From positions 27,264 to 91,263 of the IMG/VR virus record IMGVR_UViG_3300010885_011634: a DNA stretch of 64,000 nucleotides. The stretch is one strand, 5' to 3'. The notes below the pieces were generated by a model. It was not told where the DNA came from, did not search any database, and was given only the letters and a program-made list of their open reading frames with translations. This DNA is from a virus. Below are positions 17,701-24,817 of this stretch, one piece after another. The first letter of the stretch is position 1; each line of letters begins with the position of its first letter. The translations under genes were made by a program, and so were the position numbers.

Positions 17701-18266
17701 GAACCAACTGACTCTTTTGGTGCGTTACTGTTGATGTTATCGACATCGTCGTCAGTTAACACCATTGGAATTTTAACTGTAAATTTCTGACCGCCTACTA
17801 CTGTTGAGGGTGAACCGTTCCACTCTTGGATACCCCAAGCTGTAGAAGTTGTGTCTACCCACCATTGGCCATCGTCTGGATTTGCTCCCGGGGCTGAAGC
17901 CGAAGCTTCTAATTGTGTTAAATCAACATCAGCCCTAACGATAAATGCTGCGTTGCTAACTCCTAGCAAACTGTAAGCTGCTAGTAGTCCGTATTCGTTT
18001 CTTTCGCCGCCATGCACTGGATTTGTAGATGCTGTCTTTTCAAAGAAAGGTACACCAAAGTAATCTACTAGATCTTTTTGGCTTGTCATCTTAAATGCTT
18101 TTCCAGCATTTGCTTTAGTAGTCGCTGTAGCAGTGCCGGTGCCTGCTGCGTTTGTTTTATCTTGTCCTGATGCTACGACGATAAGAGGTGTTGTACCTGG
18201 TTCTGCAGGTGTGTATTGACTCTCGTCGATTACCGTAACTTGTACTCCGGGTGATTGTAGTGCCAT
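14754..18266 (-). CDS. 18: Tail sheath protein (gp18-like) with a very large insertion, 1170 aa
   Basis: gp18 forms the contractile sheath. The N-terminus (MALQSPGVQVTVIDESQYTP) and C-terminus (about 900-1170: WFAPAGTRRGGITNATSVGY, VNYGQKTRARNASALDRINV, ELWVDIAIEPVKAVEFIYIP) are classical sheath sequence. T4 gp18 is 659 aa; here roughly 500 extra residues lie in the middle (about 130-720). They include repeated small beta modules with the pattern DGQ-W-x-W, such as GQWWVDTTSTAWGIQEWNGS and GQMWYNSEVSEIDIMVHNGR. Such surface insertions would stud the sheath exterior. It has an AGGAGAAT ribosome site and a late octamer about 33 bases upstream. Confidence 0.93.
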   Translation of the reverse strand: MALQSPGVQVTVIDESQYTPAEPGTTPLIVVASGQDKTNAAGTGTATATTKANAGKAFKMTSQKDLVDYFGVPFFEKTASTNPVHGGERNEYGLLAAYSLLGVSNAAFIVRADVDLTQLEASASAPGANPDDGQWWVDTTSTAWGIQEWNGSPSTVVGGQKFTVKIPMVLTDDDVDNINSNAPKESVGSIGDYAVVLQTVDGPGTFSAPREYGRIYYKSPGNGGIAGGGTAVNAGDWVLVGSQEWAASWPTIKGSSAVTGAIAAGNFTINGTLVTVASAPNNTVNGLVDTINGLLINGVTARVVNSRLYLYADAGQMGGGDLAGNDGDSSLTNAITVAAGTLSLSAIGLTAGTFHGPKLTQNPHTSIPAFKIGDDDDDGSGTLTNGRPSGSVWIKTTEPNSGARWIVKRWNSATETWVSVAAPIYASSHAALYYLDRSGGGANIEQSALYVQTNALEDNRYDASPETATFRIWVRAKSANTGTSITSKAVTSSYLIAGGNKTWTLKQSIPGSATLVSTALTFTAAGTVDDPRTIADTINGIANFGYDNSDPANPVEIPSYLEAGVTADNELVITHKEGGELRFAASGASLTALERLYTAFNIDALTGTANFYALPASASEQYVASNWKPLAADNFLAASSAPNNAPADGQMWYNSEVSEIDIMVHNGRTWVGYTNNFASTSATGPTVSASNPYTGGVTFVDNDLWISTADLENFPTIYRYNSSIQGVPNSEKWELVDKTDQTTESGILFADARWGSSGAAGNTAASIATLLASNYLDPDAPDPALYPKGMLLWNLRRSDGNVKKYVRNFIDQTEDNQRFDSTNSPLGNAVVTAMSMSTYTEVDRWVTASANNEDGSGSFLRKAQRGVVVAALKSAVDTSAEIRDEERRNFNLIACPGYPELMSNLVNLNIDRGVTAFVIADTPLRLPSDATSLTNWGSNAELVTDNGDMGIVTYDEYLAVFYPSGFTTDLSGSNAVVPSTHMMLKTIALSDNASYPWFAPAGTRRGGITNATSVGYIDGNTGEFQTVALNEGQRDTLYDLKINPITFFNGVGLVNYGQKTRARNASALDRINVARLTVYLRSQLNKLARPYIFEPNDKITRDEIKQAVESLLLELVGLRALYDFAVVCDETNNTAARVDRNELWVDIAIEPVKAVEFIYIPLRVKNTGEI

Positions 18267-18299
18267 TCCCTATTCTCCTGGTAATAGTTTTGCTCAAAG

Positions 18300-18307
18300 T
18301 ATTTACC
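18300..18307 (-). promoter_or_regulatory. Late promoter GGTAAATA upstream of gp18
   Basis: GGTAAATA on the minus strand lies 33 bases before the gp18 ATG, leaving room for a leader with AGGAG. This contrasts with the 4-5 nt spacing seen at other late genes in the window. The 106-base gap 18267-18372 holds this promoter and the plus-strand promoter for the HNH-like gene. Confidence 0.55.
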
Positions 18308-18359
18308 AGTATATTGTAAAAATGCCCTGTTATAGTACAATATAAAGGGGCTGAAAAGG

Positions 18360-18367
18360 CTTAAATA
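18360..18367 (+). promoter_or_regulatory. Late promoter CTTAAATA, 5 nt before the ATG (plus strand)
   Basis: CTTAAATA, then TTAAT, then the ATG at 18373. There is no Shine-Dalgarno sequence. It drives the only plus-strand gene in this stretch. Confidence 0.5.
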
Positions 18368-18372
18368 TTAAT

Positions 18373-18708
18373 ATGAGACCGCTTTGTAGGTGCGGGCAAC
18401 GACCCCGTGCAGTTAATTATAAAAAAGGTGACAAAGTTTATTATAGATCTTTGTGTGAAGTCTGCATGGCCAATGGGATATATTACGGAGTGCCTCGTTG
18501 GGTACGTGCTGGATACAAAATAAAATCACAATGCGATAAATGTGGATTTCAATCGCAACATAAAGAAGTGTTTAGAGTGTTTCATATTGATGGCGACTTA
18601 AACAACTGTCGCCATTCAAATTTGAAAACTGTATGCTCTAATTGTGTTCAGATATTAAGCAAGGAAGGGATCAACTGGCGCCAGGGCGATCTTATTGCTG
18701 ATTACTAG
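18373..18708 (+). CDS. HNH-like zinc-binding protein, 111 aa
   Basis: The protein is built of metal-binding pairs: C5/C7, C28/C31, C54/C57 and C88/C91. Around the last pair it shows the HNH order HIDGDLNN (71-78), then N83 and CSNC (88-91), as in HNH nucleases (His-Asp, Asn, then a Cys pair). It could nick DNA, as a homing-type or packaging-associated nuclease, or be a catalytically weak zinc protein. It lies on the opposite strand to its surroundings and its 3' end overlaps the gp1-like gene antisense by 54 bases. I infer a late-acquired insertion between sheath and kinase genes. Confidence 0.7.
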   Translation: MRPLCRCGQRPRAVNYKKGDKVYYRSLCEVCMANGIYYGVPRWVRAGYKIKSQCDKCGFQSQHKEVFRVFHIDGDLNNCRHSNLKTVCSNCVQILSKEGINWRQGDLIADY

Positions 18709-19311
18709 GTCTTTAGCTTGGGTATATAAATCGTCAATTGAACTGTTATTATCAACGATAACATCAAACCCACATCCTAACCAAGCCCATTCGCTAGCGT
18801 GTATACCTCGTAACTTCATATCGTTAAGCCCAATGTTACTGCCGCGATTAGCTGATATAGCACTATCGTACCAATCAGGTAATTCGCCACGCTTTACCCA
18901 TACAATGATGCCGCCAGCTTTTTTAATAGCATCAATTTCGTTAGGGAACCGACAATCACTGATTACTACATGGTCTTTACTATTGCGGAGTTTATTTTCT
19001 AGGCTTGCGATCCAGATATCATCATGGAAACTTTTACGGGCAACTTCTGTGCCCCAATATTGTAAGACCCATCGTGGAGTAAGTGTTGGCATTGCTAGGC
19101 GTTCCGCCCACCATGGATCTACTTGTTCTCGCCATTCACGGGCTTCTTTTGTACGACCTTCAAGCAGCGTTCTGTCCCAGCCAAATACTGCGGCAACAGC
19201 ATCTTTTAATGTTGATGCAAAGCTCTCTCGTCTAAATTCGTGGAAGTTAACTAGATAGTCAGCGACTGTATCTTTGCCGCTGCCAATAAAACCGCAAATA
19301 CCTATAATCAT
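18655..19311 (-). CDS. 1: Deoxynucleoside monophosphate kinase (gp1-like), 218 aa
   Basis: T4 gp1 phosphorylates dNMPs (dTMP, dGMP and the modified dCMP) for phage DNA synthesis. Here MIIGICGFIGSGKDTVADYL contains the P-loop GFIGSGKD at 7-14, followed by the AP-kinase-like pattern FRRESFASTLKDAVAAVFGW, TPRWVLQYWGTEVARKSFHD and VVISDCRFPNEIDAIKKAGG (about 114-133), which is diagnostic. Length is close to T4 gp1 (241 aa). It is preceded by ATAGGAGA, a good ribosome site. The C-terminal 18 codons overlap the HNH-like gene on the other strand. Confidence 0.9.
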   Translation of the reverse strand: MIIGICGFIGSGKDTVADYLVNFHEFRRESFASTLKDAVAAVFGWDRTLLEGRTKEAREWREQVDPWWAERLAMPTLTPRWVLQYWGTEVARKSFHDDIWIASLENKLRNSKDHVVISDCRFPNEIDAIKKAGGIIVWVKRGELPDWYDSAISANRGSNIGLNDMKLRGIHASEWAWLGCGFDVIVDNNSSIDDLYTQAKDLVISNKIALAPVDPFLA

Positions 19312-19365
19312 AAATGTCTCCTATAAGACTATTATATTATAGATTTATTGCAATGTCAAGACTTT

Positions 19366-20121
19366 TTAGCCAATTACCCAACCCCAACCTTGGGTAGTAA
19401 TACCTGTTTTAAGATCTTCCATTAGCTTTTCCATTTCTGCTGTAGCTTCGCTTTTCATCGCAGCACCATTTAGTGCGCTACCGCCTTGTGGGCCTGCAAT
19501 TTGAGCAAATTTCTCACGTGCTTGTCCAAGCATCATTTTGCAGTTGGCTAATGTATAGTCTTTAATCCATTGACCCGCATAGGTATCATCAATAATAGCA
19601 AAGTCTGGTTTAACATTGTAAACTAAAAGCATTACTGATTCTTCACCCCTAGGACGCTGGTGAATTGTTAATTTCTTACTTTGTGGATTCCAATTGAAGT
19701 TAATAAAGCTACCAAACATTTTGCCTACTAACTCTTGGTACCCTGCAAATAATTCGTAAGTTAGTAATCCGCCCATATTTGTTGAACTTAACAAATAGGT
19801 GTTGGTGTAGGCCATGTTAAATGGTTCAAATACTGTACCACCTGTTCCGCCACCTGTGCGTGATCCAATACTGCGTCGATATATCTGACGAACTTGTTGA
19901 ATTTCTGCGGGCAATATATATTCGTTAGTATCTGTTAAAAGATTTAAGAATATATAGCTTTCTTCTACAGCGTTATCACTTCGCTGACGGAATACGGCTA
20001 ACGCCCGTGTTAGTGCAGTTTCATAGTGAACGGGGTCTAATTCTACATCAACCATGCCATCACCTAGCATAGCTTTACAGTAGTCATAAACGCTTTGTTT
20101 TGAAGTATCTAATTGGCTCAT
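19366..20121 (-). CDS. 13: Neck / head-tail connector protein (gp13-like), 251 aa
   Basis: The sequence has the pattern I associate with marine T4-like neck proteins: an N-terminal helical part (SVYDYCKAMLGDGMVDVELD, HYETALTRALAVFRQRSDNA, about 10-52), then EYILPAEIQQVRQIYRRSIG (72-91) and a beta-rich core with SKKLTIHQRPRGEE. The C-terminal helices include NCKMMLGQAREKFAQI. It is encoded head-to-head with gp14, as expected for neck genes, although T4 has them in tandem. The gp13 label is a best guess from position and size (T4 gp13 is 309 aa); a connector identity is more secure than the number. Confidence 0.6.
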   Translation of the reverse strand: MSQLDTSKQSVYDYCKAMLGDGMVDVELDPVHYETALTRALAVFRQRSDNAVEESYIFLNLLTDTNEYILPAEIQQVRQIYRRSIGSRTGGGTGGTVFEPFNMAYTNTYLLSSTNMGGLLTYELFAGYQELVGKMFGSFINFNWNPQSKKLTIHQRPRGEESVMLLVYNVKPDFAIIDDTYAGQWIKDYTLANCKMMLGQAREKFAQIAGPQGGSALNGAAMKSEATAEMEKLMEDLKTGITTQGWGWVIG

Positions 20122-20126
20122 ACTGT

Positions 20127-20134
20127 TATTTATC
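20127..20134 (-). promoter_or_regulatory. Late promoter GATAAATA, 5 nt before the neck-protein ATG
   Basis: GATAAATA, ACAGT, then the ATG at 20119-20121 on the minus strand. It is one half of a divergent pair packed into a 33-base intergenic region (20122-20154). Confidence 0.65.
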
Positions 20135-20139
20135 GTTGC

Positions 20140-20147
20140 GGTAAATA
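20140..20147 (+). promoter_or_regulatory. Late promoter GGTAAATA, 7 nt before the gp14 ATG
   Basis: GGTAAATA, TATAACT, then ATG at 20155 on the plus strand. It is the other half of the divergent pair, separated from the minus-strand octamer by five bases. Confidence 0.55.
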
Positions 20148-20154
20148 TATAACT

Positions 20155-21423
20155 ATGCCAAGACTCAGCTTATACCGTCCCGAAAAGGGCAATGATTACA
20201 AATTTATAGATAAGAATATCTGGGAAATGTTCCAGGTTGGCGGCACTGATGTACTTGTACACAAGTATATAGGGCCCGGATCTGCTGCTGGAGTTACTCC
20301 TTCTACACCCGGATACACTACGCCGGGCGAAACACAGATACAAGATCTATTATTCCTAGAAAATCGTGATCGCAAATACGACCCAGACGTATATGTTATG
20401 CGTGGTGTTTATAACATTTCAGACATCGATTTTAACTTATCACAATTTGGACTGTTTCTACAAAACGATACAATCTTTATTAGTTTCCATATAAACGATA
20501 CTGTAGAAAAATTAGGTCGTAAAATCATGGCAGGCGATGTTATTGAACTGCCGCACTTAAAAGACGATCATGCGTTAAACGATTTACAATTTGCCCTAAA
20601 GCGTTTCTTTGTAATTGAAGAAGTTAGCCGTGCTGCTGAAGGATTTTCAGTAACATGGTACCCACACTTGTATCGTGCAAAATGTAAACCACTAGTCGAC
20701 AGTCAAGAGTTCAAAGACATTTTAGATGGCGCAGCGGGTGAAGGCAGTGATCAAAGTCTGCGTGACATTATGTCAACGTATGAAAAAGAAATGCAGATTA
20801 CTCAAGCGGTGCTTAACCAAGCAGAATCTGACGCTCCTCGTAGCGGATATGATACTAGTAAGTTCTATACAGTTCGTAAAGATACAGACGGTAATGCTGA
20901 ATTAGTAACGGTTGACAACGATATTATTGATAGTTATAGTGCCGACCGTACCACACAAGCAACAGATGCAGATGGCAATTTATTATTTGAAGCTGACGGA
21001 GTTACTCCAATGTATGTTGGAGTCACAGCTAGCAGTATGCTTAAATCAGCTGACGAGAAATATTATAACGGTTATATTACCCAAGACGGGCTACCACCAA
21101 ACGGTGCTCCGTTTACGGCAGGAATTGCATTTCCTGTAAATCCAACAGAAGGACAATTCTGTTTACGTAAAGATTACATGCCTAATAGATTGTTCCGCTT
21201 TAATGGAGCACGTTGGGTTAAAGTTGAGGACATTGCACGTATGACTATGAATAATCTAGGTGCTAGCGACACAGGCACCGGTGATGTATTTGACGGCAAA
21301 GATGTACGACAAACACAGAAAACAAGTTTCATTAACAACGAAGCTACTGCTAAGATAGACGGCCGTACAGTTCAAGAAAAACAAAGTTTATCAAAATCTC
21401 TAAGACCAAAGGCGGATGAATAA
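20155..21423 (+). CDS. 14: Neck protein (gp14-like) with extended C-terminus, 422 aa
   Basis: gp14 joins the filled head to the tail. The N-terminal 200 residues are characteristic: MPRLSLYRPEKGNDYKFIDK, WEMFQVGGTDVLVHKYIGP, LLFLENRDRKYDPDVYVMRG, DIDFNLSQFGLFLQNDTIFI and VIELPHLKDDHALND. The ATG at 20155 was chosen over one 14 codons upstream because the protein family starts here and the upstream codons would cover the divergent promoter. Beyond about residue 220 there is an extension not in T4 (256 aa) with a small beta module, RLFRFNGARWVKVED, that recurs in gp15 and gp18. The stop overlaps the next ATG (TAATG). Confidence 0.9.
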   Translation: MPRLSLYRPEKGNDYKFIDKNIWEMFQVGGTDVLVHKYIGPGSAAGVTPSTPGYTTPGETQIQDLLFLENRDRKYDPDVYVMRGVYNISDIDFNLSQFGLFLQNDTIFISFHINDTVEKLGRKIMAGDVIELPHLKDDHALNDLQFALKRFFVIEEVSRAAEGFSVTWYPHLYRAKCKPLVDSQEFKDILDGAAGEGSDQSLRDIMSTYEKEMQITQAVLNQAESDAPRSGYDTSKFYTVRKDTDGNAELVTVDNDIIDSYSADRTTQATDADGNLLFEADGVTPMYVGVTASSMLKSADEKYYNGYITQDGLPPNGAPFTAGIAFPVNPTEGQFCLRKDYMPNRLFRFNGARWVKVEDIARMTMNNLGASDTGTGDVFDGKDVRQTQKTSFINNEATAKIDGRTVQEKQSLSKSLRPKADE

Positions 21424-21560
21424 TGGAAAACGAAAACAAAAAAATAACATACAAATGTGTGTGCGGATGTGAAAGACATTGCGGACATAGTTGTCAAGAT
21501 TGTGAAAATTGTCCTGATTGCGAATGCAAACTTTGCCAACAGGGTAAGGAATTTAACTAA
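21423..21560 (+). CDS. Cysteine-rich mini-protein, 45 aa
   Basis: A short frame fits exactly between gp14 and gp15: its ATG overlaps the gp14 stop (TAATG at 21421-21425) and its TAA overlaps the gp15 ATG (TAATG at 21558-21562). The protein has ten Cys (C12, C14, C16, C20, C24, C27, C30, C33, C35, C38) and two His (H19, H22) in 27 residues, for example CVCGCERHCGHSC and CENCPDCECKLC, so it is almost certainly a zinc-binding or metallothionein-like protein. Both overlaps and the dense Cys spacing argue it is real. Its role is unknown; a chaperone-like or regulatory partner of the neck proteins is possible. Confidence 0.8.
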   Translation: MENENKKITYKCVCGCERHCGHSCQDCENCPDCECKLCQQGKEFN

Positions 21561-23056
21561 TGGATTATTTCTATGACGGGCAGGTAAGACGATATGTAAC
21601 GCAGTTTATGCGTGTGTTTATCGGCTTCAAATATAAAACAGGTGGTGATGTTCCTGAAGAACGCCACGTACCTGTAATGTATGGCGACATGACTAGACAA
21701 GTTGCTAGTATCATTAAAGACAATTCTGAAAATAAAATGAGCACCGTTCCTCGTGTAGCTTGTTATATTTCAGGATTAGAAATGGATATGGATAGAATGT
21801 CTGATGCTAGTTTTGTCAGCAAAGTTAATATTCGTGAAAGACGTTATACTGATGTTGACGGCGACGGGTTAGCTGACTATCAAAATGTGCAAGGCGGTAA
21901 TTATACTGTTGAACGTTTAATGCCTACTCCATTTAAGTTAAGCATGAAGGCAGAAATTTGGACCAGCAATACAGATCAAAAATTACAATTATTAGAACAA
22001 ATTTTAGTGTTGTTTAATCCAAGTTTAGAAATTCAAACAACGGACAACTATATTGATTGGACTAGTTTAAGTGTAATCAATTTGTCATCAATTAATTTTA
22101 GTTCAAGAACAATTCCACAAGGTGCAGATTCTGACATTGATATTTGCAGTATGGAATTTGACATGCCCATTTATATCAGTCCGCCTGCTAAAGTTAAACG
22201 ATTAGGTGTTGTAAAAAGTATTATCAATAATGTGTTCACTGAGCAAGGTGATATTGTAAGATTAGAAGATCTTGTGTTTAACAGAAACAAAGGTACATTT
22301 GAAGCGATTCCGTTGAGATTTAGAGTGCTGTTATTCAAATCTAGTAACGGCCAACCGTACGATTATGATCTAACATTGGTAAATCCAGATGCTGCGGTGT
22401 TGGCGCTAGGGCTTGATCAAAAATCTATTAAGACCGGTGAACCGGTTGACTGGAACAGTATATTAGATGTGCAAGGCGGATATACCGCCGATAGTCAAGC
22501 ATATTTCAAACAGGCAACCGGATACGATCTAGTTGGTACTTTTGCGGTAAATTCAGTTGATCCTAGTGTAGTAGTTGTAACATTTGATCAAGATACAATT
22601 CCTCAAAACACTTCTATTGCAAGTACCGTTAACGGTATCGATGCTAGAGGAACGGTAGATGCAATTATAGATCCTTACAAATATAATCCAGTTACTACCT
22701 ATGGAAGTCGTGCAGCAATTCCGTTAGGTATTAGATTCTTGATGCTTGATGATGTTAATAACAGTGAAAATGTTGGTCAATCGTACGGAGTTTCTCCGTT
22801 TACAAATAATTATGATGGCCCAGATGCTTGGAAAAATAGCGACGGAAACGATCCTGTAATTAAAGCAAATAGTATTATTGAATGGAATGGTAGCGCCTGG
22901 GTAACTATTTGGAATCCTGCTACAGGTGCTAATCCTACATATCTACAAAATCTACGCACCGGCATCAAATATCGTTGGGACGGTGATCAATGGCTTAAAG
23001 CGTTTGAAGGCGAGTATGCGCCAGGATATTGGGGCTTTGTTCTAGATCCGCAATAA
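21560..23056 (+). CDS. 15: Tail completion / terminator protein (gp15-like), enlarged, 498 aa
   Basis: gp15 caps the tail and stabilises the sheath before head joining. The gp15 pattern is clear: MDYFYDGQVRRYVTQFMRVF at the start, VPVMYGDMTRQVASIIKDNS, VPRVACYISGLEMD, PTPFKLSMKAEIWTSNTDQK, LQLLEQILVLFNPSLEIQT and IDICSMEFDMPIYISPP. T4 gp15 has 272 residues; the C-terminal 230 here are extra and include NGSAWVTIWNPATG and YRWDGDQWLKAF, a W-rich module shared with gp14 and gp18. The start overlaps the Cys-rich mini-gene's stop. The extension may contact the sheath insertions. Confidence 0.88.
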   Translation: MDYFYDGQVRRYVTQFMRVFIGFKYKTGGDVPEERHVPVMYGDMTRQVASIIKDNSENKMSTVPRVACYISGLEMDMDRMSDASFVSKVNIRERRYTDVDGDGLADYQNVQGGNYTVERLMPTPFKLSMKAEIWTSNTDQKLQLLEQILVLFNPSLEIQTTDNYIDWTSLSVINLSSINFSSRTIPQGADSDIDICSMEFDMPIYISPPAKVKRLGVVKSIINNVFTEQGDIVRLEDLVFNRNKGTFEAIPLRFRVLLFKSSNGQPYDYDLTLVNPDAAVLALGLDQKSIKTGEPVDWNSILDVQGGYTADSQAYFKQATGYDLVGTFAVNSVDPSVVVVTFDQDTIPQNTSIASTVNGIDARGTVDAIIDPYKYNPVTTYGSRAAIPLGIRFLMLDDVNNSENVGQSYGVSPFTNNYDGPDAWKNSDGNDPVIKANSIIEWNGSAWVTIWNPATGANPTYLQNLRTGIKYRWDGDQWLKAFEGEYAPGYWGFVLDPQ

Positions 23057-23063
23057 GTACGTG

Positions 23064-23450
23064 ATGCAACAACGTGCCGGATTACTTTTTTTAGCAAAAA
23101 CCACAGGTCGAACATTATTGATTCTTGAAGATCAAAAGTGGACCGTACCAACCTTTACTAGAAAATCCACGCTATTAGAAGATGCAGATAGTTTATTAGA
23201 AAGTTATTCTAAAGGCAAAATAGTTCCAATAGAATTGTATCTATCAGAAGATAAAGGATTTGAATACGGCACATATATTTGTTTAGTTAATGAGGAATTT
23301 TTAACTATCGCCGCATCAACGATTAGCTGGTCTAGTTTAGATAATTTGCCAAAACAATTACACAACGGGCTTAAGGCTACATTAAATAATCAAATTATAA
23401 GAACTAAAATTGATACTATTATGGAGTTAGAAATTGTTACAAGCAATTAG
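23064..23450 (+). CDS. Nudix-fold protein lacking a Nudix box, 128 aa
   Basis: The overall pattern is Nudix-like: AGLLFLAKTTGRTLLILEDQ (first strands), KWTVPTF, a middle strand YGTYICLVNEEF, and the late SWSSLDNLPKQLHNGLKATL typical of Nudix C-termini. The catalytic GX5EX7REUXEEXGU box should follow WTVPTF, but that stretch reads TRKSTLLEDADSLLESYSKG, without the REUXEE core, so hydrolysis is doubtful. I start it at the ATG at 23064, since the GTG one codon earlier adds nothing. It may be a binding protein derived from a nucleotide hydrolase. It overlaps the next gene by 17 bases. Confidence 0.6.
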   Translation: MQQRAGLLFLAKTTGRTLLILEDQKWTVPTFTRKSTLLEDADSLLESYSKGKIVPIELYLSEDKGFEYGTYICLVNEEFLTIAASTISWSSLDNLPKQLHNGLKATLNNQIIRTKIDTIMELEIVTSN

Positions 23451-23715
23451 AAAATCTAGTCGATTTCTTGAAGATTATAACAAATACCAAGAAGCTATTT
23501 CTAAAATTCCGGATGGCGCTTTCAAGGAAGAAGCTAAAACTTTATTGAATCGCCTATCTGCTGAAGTTAAAAAATTAGATGAGATGCATAATGAGATGGT
23601 GTTCTCAAAGCAGTTGCCTACTATTGGCCATGAGATGCGCGAACAAATAGTAACTCTTAGAAAACAATTAGAAATTAAACTTAAAGATTTTCAAGAAACA
23701 AAAAAATCTACTTAG
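23434..23715 (+). CDS. Coiled-coil protein with TTG start, 93 aa
   Basis: I do not recognise the family. The protein is almost entirely helical and charged (LNRLSAEVKKLDEMHNEMVF, IVTLRKQLEIKLKDFQETKK), which suggests a coiled coil. The frame is closed by a TAG just upstream, so the only practical start is TTG at 23434, placed seven bases after GGAG. It overlaps the Nudix-like gene by 17 bases, and its end overlaps the convergent gene at 23712 by four bases. A small tail, chaperone-like or tape-measure-like accessory role is possible but not supported by any motif. Confidence 0.6.
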   Translation: MLQAIRKSSRFLEDYNKYQEAISKIPDGAFKEEAKTLLNRLSAEVKKLDEMHNEMVFSKQLPTIGHEMREQIVTLRKQLEIKLKDFQETKKST

Positions 23716-24812
23716 ATTACTGAGAAAGATTTTACAAAAATTGCACCAACCATCGCAATTCTTCCAGAGCACTGATATCGATAAGTTCCAGAAATACCAT
23801 CTGGAATTTTCCAATATAGTGTTCCTGAATCTTTTCCTTGGGCACTTGATCCTGTTGATACAACTCCTGTAGTGCTAACATGAACCAATCCAACGCTGTA
23901 TTCTAATGCTGTTGCGTCTTGAATCAACATAGATAGACCGGGTGTTTGGAGATTAAAGGCAATAGTAGTGCCAGTCAATACAAATAATGATGGGTTATTA
24001 CCAGTATATTGATCAAAGCGGTAAGCAGTAACTCCAATATTAGTTACATTTAATCTAGTAATAGCCTGCAGATAAATTTGATCTATTGTTAAATTTGCAG
24101 TAACTATATCGGATAACCCATTAAATGTAGTTGCCGTACCAGAATTTGTAATAGTAATTGTATCAGTGCTAGCATCTCCCGAAATGCTAATGCCAGTACC
24201 GGCCACTAACGTAAGAGTATCAGTTGTCGAGTCTGCTACTAAATTGCTGCCACCTGCTACTGAAACAGTTGCAAAACTATTTGTAGATGCTCCAACTGCC
24301 GCTGAAATTGTAATAACATCGGTTGTTGCGTCAGTTGTAATTAATATATTAGAACCTGCTACTAGTGTAACAGTATCATTTCCGGAATCTGCGCTAACTG
24401 TTGATTGCCCTGCAACGGCAATGTTTGAAAAATTTGATTGTGTGTTAGTAATAACAATCTCGCCATCTGCGGTGCTTGAGGTTGCAATACCGCTGCCACC
24501 GGAAAATTGAATACTATTTCCTGTAGTTATTGGTCTAGCTGTAGAATCGTCAGCAACAATAGTTAGGTCAAATCCTCCGCCAGTACTACTTGCTACTCCG
24601 GCTGCCGCCGCCTTTGCACGAAAAGTAGAATTTTCAACGTTAGTTAAATCGTTCTTAGCTAAACTATATCCACCAAGCTGTGCTCCATCAAAAACACGAA
24701 GAGTTTTTAAGGTTTGATCGTAAAAAATTTCACCACGAGATCCTAATTTTCTATCTAAGAATTCTTGATCTCTAGGGAAAACACGCAGATTATTAATAAT
24801 TGAGTTCTTCAT
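23712..24812 (-). CDS. Structural protein with beta repeats and a cupredoxin-like C-terminus, 366 aa
   Basis: The start at ATG 24810-24812 (MKNSIINNLRVFPRDQEF) puts the late octamer outside the gene; an upstream TTG would include it. Residues about 80-230 contain tandem beta repeats ending LVAGSNILITTDATTDVITI and LVAGTGISISGDASTDTITI, as in phage fibres. The last 90 residues resemble a cupredoxin/plastocyanin C-terminus: GTLYWKIPDGISGTYRYQCS, then GRIAMVGAIFV. The Cys ligand is present, but the expected following His reads Arg, so copper binding is unlikely. Likely a fibre or head-decoration protein. Confidence 0.65.
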   Translation of the reverse strand: MKNSIINNLRVFPRDQEFLDRKLGSRGEIFYDQTLKTLRVFDGAQLGGYSLAKNDLTNVENSTFRAKAAAAGVASSTGGGFDLTIVADDSTARPITTGNSIQFSGGSGIATSSTADGEIVITNTQSNFSNIAVAGQSTVSADSGNDTVTLVAGSNILITTDATTDVITISAAVGASTNSFATVSVAGGSNLVADSTTDTLTLVAGTGISISGDASTDTITITNSGTATTFNGLSDIVTANLTIDQIYLQAITRLNVTNIGVTAYRFDQYTGNNPSLFVLTGTTIAFNLQTPGLSMLIQDATALEYSVGLVHVSTTGVVSTGSSAQGKDSGTLYWKIPDGISGTYRYQCSGRIAMVGAIFVKSFSVI

Positions 24813-24817
24813 GTTAA

